In this document: in pieces, positions 58,558-64,000 of the stretch | How the letters are laid out: every line of letters starts with the position of its first letter | Numbering within the stretch: position 1 is the first letter of the stretch | DNA from: Oleiharenicola lentus | GTDB taxonomy: Bacteria; Verrucomicrobiota; Verrucomicrobiia; Opitutales; Opitutaceae | NCBI RefSeq assembly: GCF_004118375.1 | Contig: NZ_SDHX01000001.1 | Location: forward strand, 1,739,693 to 1,803,692 | Length of the DNA: 64,000 bases | Direction: 5' to 3' | Made by a program: the position numbers and the translations under genes | The notes under the pieces: generated by a model | What the model saw: the letters and a program-made list of their open reading frames with translations, nothing else | Database searches by the model: none | What the model was told of the DNA's origin: nothing

Positions 58558-59407
58558 CCATACCGTCGCTAGGCACCTGAGTCTCTACCTCATCACCAAT
58601 GACCCCGCGATCGCGGAGCATGCGGTCGGTGCCGGGGTAGACCGGATCTTCGTGGACTTGGAGATTCATGGCAAACGCGAGCGTCAGGCGGGACTGGATA
58701 CTCCGATCAACGCTCATACGACCGGCGATATCGCCGCCATCCGGGCGCGTCTTCCCCAGGCTTATATTCTGGGCCGGATCAACCCGCTGCACGCGGGGAG
58801 TCAGGCGGAGATCGACGCCGTGCTGGCCGCGGGGGCCAACGCGATCATGCTGCCCATGTTCCGGCGCGCCGCCGAGGTCCGCCAGATTGCTGCGCTGGTC
58901 AACGGCCGTGCCGCATTCATTCCGCTGGTGGAAACGAAGGAGGCGGTCGCCTGCTTCGCGGAATGGGCCGATGCTCCAGGGCTGACGGAAATCTACGTCG
59001 GCCTCAATGATCTGCGCCTGTCGCTGGGCCTGCCTTCGATCTTCAGCGTGCTGCTGAACGGGTTGCTGGAGGATTTCGTACGCCAAATCTCCGCCCGGGA
59101 GATTCCATTTGGCTTCGGGGGGCTCGGCCGGCTCTCGGCTCCGCAGCCGGTTCCCGCGGGACTCCTGCTCGCTGAGCATGTGCGGCTTGGCTCAACCAGC
59201 GTCATTCTTTCGCGGGCCTTCCATATGCGCAGCAAGACTCTGGCCGAATTCACTGCCGCGGTGAATGCTGCCGAGGAAGTCGCGGCCATCCGCCGGGCGT
59301 GGCTGCAGCTGCAATCCTCCGCTCCGCAACAACTCGTGCGCATGAACGGCGAACTGAAGGACCGGATCGCCCGTTTGGACTCCGGTCGCGCCGTTCCGCC
59401 CGCCTGA
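58547..59407 (+). CDS. HpcH/HpaI-type aldolase-like protein
   Basis: This 286-residue TIM barrel starts with TTG at 58547, overlapping neuA by 11 bp. It resembles the HpcH/HpaI aldolase family: DRIFVDLEIHGKRERQ with a conserved acidic pair, ILGRINPLH, MLPMFRRAAEV and FIPLVETKEAV carrying the metal-ligand Glu. Family members add or remove pyruvate or a related unit by metal-dependent chemistry. A reaction in nonulosonate synthesis is not known to me. It may modify or clear an intermediate. Its overlap within the operon argues for a real role. Confidence 0.78.
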   Translation: MKTNHTVARHLSLYLITNDPAIAEHAVGAGVDRIFVDLEIHGKRERQAGLDTPINAHTTGDIAAIRARLPQAYILGRINPLHAGSQAEIDAVLAAGANAIMLPMFRRAAEVRQIAALVNGRAAFIPLVETKEAVACFAEWADAPGLTEIYVGLNDLRLSLGLPSIFSVLLNGLLEDFVRQISAREIPFGFGGLGRLSAPQPVPAGLLLAEHVRLGSTSVILSRAFHMRSKTLAEFTAAVNAAEEVAAIRRAWLQLQSSAPQQLVRMNGELKDRIARLDSGRAVPPA

Positions 59408-59436
59408 TCCTCAAGCATCAAACACCCTTCAATCAA

Positions 59437-61230
59437 ATGTGCGGAATTTTCGGCTACGTAGCGTTCGACGGGAAATCCCTTCCACAGGATGCCATGCCAC
59501 GGATGGCGCGGACATTGCGGCATCGCGGCCCGGACGGCGAGGGCTGGCATGCCGCCGGTGTGTTCGCGGTGGGTAACCGTCGCCTCGCGATCATCGATAT
59601 CGATGCCGGGAAGCAGCCGTTCTACTCCGCGGACCGGCAGGTGATTGTGGTCCAGAACGGGGAAATCTTCAACTACATCGAGCTGGCCGCGGAACTGGCC
59701 GACCTGGGCTATCCTTGCGCAACGCACAGCGACACCGAGGTGATCCTGCGGGCCTACGAATGCTGGGGGGACGATTTTGTGAAGCGGTTGAACGGCATGT
59801 TTGCGATCGCCATAATCGATCGGCGCAAGGATCTGCTGCATCTCTTTCGCGATCGGGCGGGGGTCAAGCCGCTGTATTATTACGCGGATGAGCGACGGCT
59901 CGTCTTCGGCTCGGAGATCAAGGCTTTGCTCGATTGCGACATCCCGGCCGAAGTCGATGTCATCAGCCTGGATGCCCTGCTGACCTGCAATTACGTACCT
60001 CCGCCGCGTACGATCTACCGAAACGTCCGCCACCTTTCGCCGGGTGGGCACATGAAGATTCATGCCGACGGCCGCCGTTCCGAAGTGGCGTGGTGGCAGC
60101 TGCAGCCGCGCATCCGGGAGGACGTCTCGGAGGAGGAGGCCGTGGCGGAATTCACCGAAATCCTGGCCGACGCGGTGCGCATCCGTATGCGTTGCGACGT
60201 CCCGTTCGGGGCCTTCCTATCCGGGGGGCTTGATTCCAGCACGATCGTCAGCCTCATGGGGCGGTATTCCCCGACGCCAATTAAGACCTTCTGCATCGGG
60301 TTTGATGACGCGCGGTTTGATGAGTCGCCCTTCGCCCAGTTGGCGGCCACGCGATTCAACACCCAGCATCATCTTCGCCTGTTCAAGTCCCAGGACCTGA
60401 GCATCTGGCCCAAGATATCCTATCACAACGATCAACCCCACGGGGACGTTTCCTTCCTACCCACCTATCACGTTTCCGAACTGGCGGCCGAGCAGGTCAA
60501 GGTCGTGCTCACCGGGGACGGTGGGGACGAATTGTTCGCCGGCTATGACAAGTATCTGGAACTGGAGACCGGCGCGGCCGGCGCTCCGGGCGGGCAAAAT
60601 CCGCTGCTACCCTATCTCGAGCGCACCAGCCTCTTCACCCGGGAGATGAAAAAGGGACTCTATGCCCCGGGGCTCCTGCGGGCGACGGCAGGGCAGGAAC
60701 CAATGGACCAAGTGCTCGGGATTGCGAGGCAGTACGAGCACCTGGATGCGGTCAATCAGGCACTGGCCATCGACTTCCTGCTGCTCCTTCCCGGCAACAA
60801 TCTCGTCAAGCCGGATCGCATGGGCATGGCGCATTCGATCGAGGCTCGGACGCCCTTTCTGGATTATCGCATGATCGAATTCGCCTTCAACCTGCCCAGC
60901 CGGTTCAAGCTACACGGCGGGCGGACGAAGCACATGATGCGAAAGGCCATCGAGCCGCTGATCGGCAGGGAATTGCTCAACCGGCCGAAGCAAATGTTCA
61001 CCGTGCCGATCGGCGAATGGTTCAAGTCCGATGGCGGCGCGTACTGCCGCCGGGTGCTCTTTGCACCGGACTCGCTGGCCTCGCAACTGTTCGACGGCAA
61101 GGTCGTCGAAGACATGGTTCAGGCCCACTGTGGCGGACATAAGAACTACACCCGGCAGCTCCGGGCGCTCGCGGCGATCGAGATATGGTATCAAAGCGCT
61201 CCCCGCAAACCGGCCCTGTCCCTCGGCTAG
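59437..61230 (+). CDS. Asparagine-synthase-like glutamine amidotransferase 1
   Basis: This 597-residue protein starts with MCGIFGYVAF; Cys2 is the Ntn-glutaminase nucleophile, so the ATG at 59437 is secure. The N-terminal glutaminase (~1-215) includes RHRGPDGEG and VQNGEIFNY. The synthetase domain has the PP-loop FLSGGLDSSTIVSL (~268-281) and LTGDGGDELFAGYDK. AsnB-like enzymes within polysaccharide loci usually amidate sugar carboxylates or related groups rather than aspartate. A second copy lies at 62591. Confidence 0.9.
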   Translation: MCGIFGYVAFDGKSLPQDAMPRMARTLRHRGPDGEGWHAAGVFAVGNRRLAIIDIDAGKQPFYSADRQVIVVQNGEIFNYIELAAELADLGYPCATHSDTEVILRAYECWGDDFVKRLNGMFAIAIIDRRKDLLHLFRDRAGVKPLYYYADERRLVFGSEIKALLDCDIPAEVDVISLDALLTCNYVPPPRTIYRNVRHLSPGGHMKIHADGRRSEVAWWQLQPRIREDVSEEEAVAEFTEILADAVRIRMRCDVPFGAFLSGGLDSSTIVSLMGRYSPTPIKTFCIGFDDARFDESPFAQLAATRFNTQHHLRLFKSQDLSIWPKISYHNDQPHGDVSFLPTYHVSELAAEQVKVVLTGDGGDELFAGYDKYLELETGAAGAPGGQNPLLPYLERTSLFTREMKKGLYAPGLLRATAGQEPMDQVLGIARQYEHLDAVNQALAIDFLLLLPGNNLVKPDRMGMAHSIEARTPFLDYRMIEFAFNLPSRFKLHGGRTKHMMRKAIEPLIGRELLNRPKQMFTVPIGEWFKSDGGAYCRRVLFAPDSLASQLFDGKVVEDMVQAHCGGHKNYTRQLRALAAIEIWYQSAPRKPALSLG

Positions 61231-61240
61231 GTCCGCCGGT

Positions 61241-61372
61241 ATGAGCACCTTGCTGCGATTGATGGGGCTGCGCCCACGGTGGTTCCGGGGCGCCTTGGCG
61301 TTGTCACCGGTTCACGAGGCAGGCCGCGCCTTGGCCGCCGATCGGGTCACCCGGCACCGTGTTGCGGCATGA
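61241..61372 (+). CDS. Small coupled open frame (43 residues), hypothetical
   Basis: An ATG at 61241 opens a 43-residue basic frame (MSTLLRLMGLRPRWFRGAL at the start) whose stop overlaps the polymerase ATG at 61369 (ATGA). This junction type joins most real genes of the operon. The peptide has no domain. It could be a leader for translational coupling, a real small protein, or chance. Confidence 0.35.
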   Translation: MSTLLRLMGLRPRWFRGALALSPVHEAGRALAADRVTRHRVAA

Positions 61373-62583
61373 AGGCCCAGGGCATGGATCTGACGGGTCT
61401 GCCGCTCAACCTGGTGACGTGCTACCTGCTGTCGATACAGCTGCCCTATCCGTATTTATGGGCGGTGATCTTCGCGTTTCTCATGTCCGTGGTCATGCTG
61501 CTGATCGCCCGGAGTTCACCGGAGAAGGGCGGCGGGGTGAGACTGGGCACGGCCGCCATGCTGGTGCTAACCGGGATGTGCCTGATACCGACCACGACAT
61601 TGTTCCTCTCTCCCCATGGCTTCGGCGTCCGCTTGTTCTCCGAGCTCTTTCAATATTTCTTTGTCGCAATTGTCTTCATGACCGGAGTCTATGCCTTTGG
61701 CCGCCCGGACGGCTTCAGCCGGTTTGCGTACCGGGCAGCCTGGATCACGATCCCGCTCTCGATTTATGGCATTGGGCGTGTCGTGCTGGGGTGGGAGCTA
61801 GATTGGTCTTCCTTCGTGGCCCCGACGGAAAACAACTATGCCTCCATTTACATCCTGCTTTTTGGCGTGGCGTTGCCGGCCAGCCAGATGTTCTCGGGGA
61901 AACGGGGGCGGATTCTCTACACCGTCTCGATCATGTTGGGCGTGGCTGCGATAAACTATCACTCCAGCCGCGCCGCGATGGTGGCGGCTCTGGCTTGCTT
62001 GGCAATGGGCGTGGCCATCGGGCGCACCCGCCTGGTGACCGCCATCCGGATCCTGATGCTGCTCGCGGCTGGACTGGCCGGGGCCGTCTACCTGTTTCGT
62101 GGCGAGGATCTTTACAACCCTGATTCAGTGGCGAGCCTTGTGAACTTCGACTCCAATTTCTCGAATGTCCAGCGACTACAGTACCTGCGCGCCGCCGGAT
62201 ATTCCCTGGTGAACTTCCCTTTTGGGCAGGGCATCGGTACCGCCAGCGCCTACTTTACGCACAACGTCTTCATCGAGATGGAAAGCCCGACTCCCCACAA
62301 CACGGCCGCGCTGCTGGCCACGGAGATGGGCGTGCTGGGCCTCGTCAGCTATGTACTCCTAGCCTTGTACCTGCTCGGTCGTGCGCTCGCGACATTGCTG
62401 CGTCGCTACCGACAGCCGGTGGGGCACCGGCGGCTGTTCATCATCCTACCGCTGATCCTGCTGATGGTGAGCATTTACGATGCGGTGTTTTTCAATGGGG
62501 GCCTGACCGCGATCTATTTCCTAGCGGCGGCAACGGTGTTCGCGACACCTTGCGAATCCGTGCGTCCCTTGTCGCAAGCCTGA
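61369..62583 (+). CDS. O-antigen polymerase/ligase-like membrane protein (Wzy/WaaL)
   Basis: This protein of about 404 residues has some 10-11 membrane helices. The start at 61369 was chosen because residues encoded upstream are not hydrophobic. A large periplasmic loop at ~265-320 contains NVQRLQYLRAAGYSL, FGQGIGTASAYF and PTPHNTAALLATEMG. The PHN(T) segment with a following GLVSYV helix is typical of the O-antigen ligase/polymerase fold. Together with the Wzc-like and Wzz-like proteins it indicates a Wzy-dependent glycan. No flippase (Wzx) is in the window. Confidence 0.82.
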   Translation: MKAQGMDLTGLPLNLVTCYLLSIQLPYPYLWAVIFAFLMSVVMLLIARSSPEKGGGVRLGTAAMLVLTGMCLIPTTTLFLSPHGFGVRLFSELFQYFFVAIVFMTGVYAFGRPDGFSRFAYRAAWITIPLSIYGIGRVVLGWELDWSSFVAPTENNYASIYILLFGVALPASQMFSGKRGRILYTVSIMLGVAAINYHSSRAAMVAALACLAMGVAIGRTRLVTAIRILMLLAAGLAGAVYLFRGEDLYNPDSVASLVNFDSNFSNVQRLQYLRAAGYSLVNFPFGQGIGTASAYFTHNVFIEMESPTPHNTAALLATEMGVLGLVSYVLLALYLLGRALATLLRRYRQPVGHRRLFIILPLILLMVSIYDAVFFNGGLTAIYFLAAATVFATPCESVRPLSQA

Positions 62584-62590
62584 ACCCATC

Positions 62591-64000
62591 ATGTGTGGCA
62601 TTGCTGGCACCTTCCGGTTGAACGAAGAATCACGGCAAGATCTCGCCGTGGACCTGGCCCGGATCATGATCCGGCGCCTGGCCCATCGCGGGCCCGATGG
62701 GATCGGGGATTTCGCCGATGAGCGCGCCTGCCTGGCGCATGCCAGGCTGAGCATCATAGATCTCGAGGGCGGGGCGCAGCCGCTTTTCAACGAGGAGGGA
62801 AACCTGGCCCTTGTCTTCAATGGCGAGATCTACGGGTACAAGCAGCTGCAAGCCGAACTGGCGAAAACCCATGTCCTCCGGACACAAAGTGACTCCGAAG
62901 TGCTGTTGCATCTGTACGAGGATCTGGGTTTCCGGATGCACGAGCGGTTAAATGGCATGTATGCGTTCGCCCTCTACAACCGGCAATCCGGCGAGTTCTA
63001 TGCGGCGAATGATGGGGCGGGAATCAAGCCCCTCTATTACGCGGTCAGGAACGGGATCCTGCTGTTCGCCTCCGAGATTCGGGCCATCGTCGAGGCGTTG
63101 CGGGCGGGGCGCATGGAATGTGAGGCCGATCTGGAAGCGGCGCGCTCTTACCTGCTAAACGGCTGGATTCCGCCGCCGTATTCCCTGCTCAAGGGGGTGC
63201 GAAAGCTGCCGCCCGGCGGATTCCTCCGCGTGCGCGATGGCCGGGTCGAATCAGGCGTTCACCGGGCGAAGACTCCGGTCGCGGTCCTAGGAAATGCGGC
63301 GGCGGTTTCCAGCCTGGAGGCCCAACTGACCGCGGTGATCGAAGACCAACTAGTGGCCGACGTGCCGGTAGGTCTCTTCCTGAGCGGAGGCATCGATTCC
63401 AGCCTGTTGCTCGCGTTGACGCCGGCGGCGCGCCGGAAGGAGCTTTCGACTTTCACCATCGGCTTCGCCGGGAACACGGCCGAGGTGCGGCGGAGCAACG
63501 AAGCGGATTATGCCCGGGATGTGGCCGCGCACTTCGGCACCCAGCATCACACCGAGTACATGGCGGCGCAGGATCTCCTCCAGCTGCTCGATGCCGGGCT
63601 GGATGCCATGGACGAACCCATCGCGGATCCCGCGATTCTGCCGCTCTTGCGGATGTCCACCTTTGCGCGGGCCAAGGTCAAGGTGTGCCTTTCGGGGGAT
63701 GGTGGGGACGAATTGTTCGGCGGCTATCTTCGCTTCCGAACCCTGCGCGCCCGGCAGTGGGTGCAGGCCTTGCATGCCGGGGCCCCGTTGCTGGCCATGC
63801 GCCGGGTGATGGGCCTCGGGATGATGGGACGCTCGGCCGTTTGCGGGCGGATGCGGTCCTTGCTGGGCCATCTGAGTGATCCGCGTTTTTTCTCGGGTCC
63901 GATCGACCCGAAGCATGTGCGCTACCTGGAGCAACCTCTGCCCGCCGGGTTTCGCTCGAAGCACGTGGCGGATGTTGCGCGTTCGACCATCGAGGAAGAG
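62591..64000 (+). CDS. Asparagine-synthase-like glutamine amidotransferase 2 (runs off window)
   Basis: The frame from the ATG at 62591 stays open for 470 codons to the window end. It begins MCGIAGTFRL with the Cys2 nucleophile and has RRLAHRGPDGIGD and VFNGEIYGYKQL in the glutaminase half. The synthetase half has LFLSGGIDSSLLLAL (~257-271) and CLSGDGGDELFGGY. About 100-150 residues should follow outside the window. It clearly differs from the copy at 59437, so the two probably have different substrates. Confidence 0.9.
   Translation, partial: MCGIAGTFRLNEESRQDLAVDLARIMIRRLAHRGPDGIGDFADERACLAHARLSIIDLEGGAQPLFNEEGNLALVFNGEIYGYKQLQAELAKTHVLRTQSDSEVLLHLYEDLGFRMHERLNGMYAFALYNRQSGEFYAANDGAGIKPLYYAVRNGILLFASEIRAIVEALRAGRMECEADLEAARSYLLNGWIPPPYSLLKGVRKLPPGGFLRVRDGRVESGVHRAKTPVAVLGNAAAVSSLEAQLTAVIEDQLVADVPVGLFLSGGIDSSLLLALTPAARRKELSTFTIGFAGNTAEVRRSNEADYARDVAAHFGTQHHTEYMAAQDLLQLLDAGLDAMDEPIADPAILPLLRMSTFARAKVKVCLSGDGGDELFGGYLRFRTLRARQWVQALHAGAPLLAMRRVMGLGMMGRSAVCGRMRSLLGHLSDPRFFSGPIDPKHVRYLEQPLPAGFRSKHVADVARSTIEEE

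Noticed and set aside
59437-61230. Housekeeping asparagine synthetase
   Set aside because: Two different copies within a surface-sugar operon make a sugar-modifying role more likely.
1-64000. tRNA or rRNA genes, integrases or transposases
   Set aside because: None recognised on either strand; the repeats present have no associated transposase gene in the window.

Overview
The window is high-GC DNA from a Gram-negative bacterium. The gene set (outer-membrane export proteins, periplasmic glucan synthesis genes, many sugar-nucleotide enzymes) and the abundant palindromic and heptamer repeats suggest a Verrucomicrobiota member, perhaps Opitutaceae-like. That placement is an impression from reading and was not tested. 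Most of the window is a cell-surface polysaccharide locus with a short housekeeping stretch inside it.

Layout. (1) 34-4896, minus strand: an export module with a FecR-like protein, an outer-membrane beta-barrel, a Wza-like export protein and a Wzc-like tyrosine kinase. (2) 5033-7603: leuS. (3) 7716-13756, plus: riboflavin synthase, a uracil-DNA glycosylase, then opgG, a small membrane protein and opgH for periplasmic glucans. (4) 14135-16553: an OPT transporter and a DUF456 protein. (5) 16786-18879: an ArnT-like membrane glycosyltransferase behind two palindromic operator-like sites. (6) 18898-36033, minus: a long, tightly packed operon. From its promoter end it runs rfbF, rfbG, rfbH, FkbM methyltransferase, SDR, acylating aldehyde dehydrogenase, 4-hydroxy-2-oxoacid aldolase, SDR, thiamine-diphosphate enzyme, polyprenyl-phosphate glycosyltransferase, coiled-coil protein, two-domain glycosyltransferase, methyltransferase, methyltransferase-glycosyltransferase fusion and SDR. 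(7) 36464-37176: a VapBC pair between two copies of a repeat. (8) 37591-48245, minus: a 1345-residue multidomain glycosyltransferase, a methyltransferase, a Wzt-type ATPase, an unknown membrane protein, a four-helix-bundle protein and a Wzz-like protein. (9) 49103-64000, plus: a GbsR/MarR-like regulator, then a nonulosonic (sialic-like) acid operon with an amidotransferase/HisF/HisH set, an HpcH/HpaI aldolase, two asparagine-synthase-like amidotransferases and a Wzy/WaaL-type polymerase or ligase. The last gene runs off the window.

How the parts may work together. Segment 6 should make CDP-3,6-dideoxy-4-keto-hexose (RfbF, RfbG, RfbH) and then add a carbon branch at C4 (TPP enzyme). The aldolase and aldehyde dehydrogenase beside it suggest that a 4-hydroxy-2-oxoacid, not plain pyruvate, is the branch donor. 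The product would be a higher branched sugar of the erwiniose/caryophyllose type. Segment 9 should make an acetamidino-bearing CMP-nonulosonate, but the usual aminotransferase and acetyltransferase (LegC, LegH) are absent from the window.

The most unusual structural signal is a family of 7-bp repeats. They form intergenic arrays, and an inverted pair of such arrays lies in frame inside two unrelated proteins, adding matching peptides of about 33-36 residues. A separate 50-bp perfect palindrome sits in frame in the opgG signal-peptide region.
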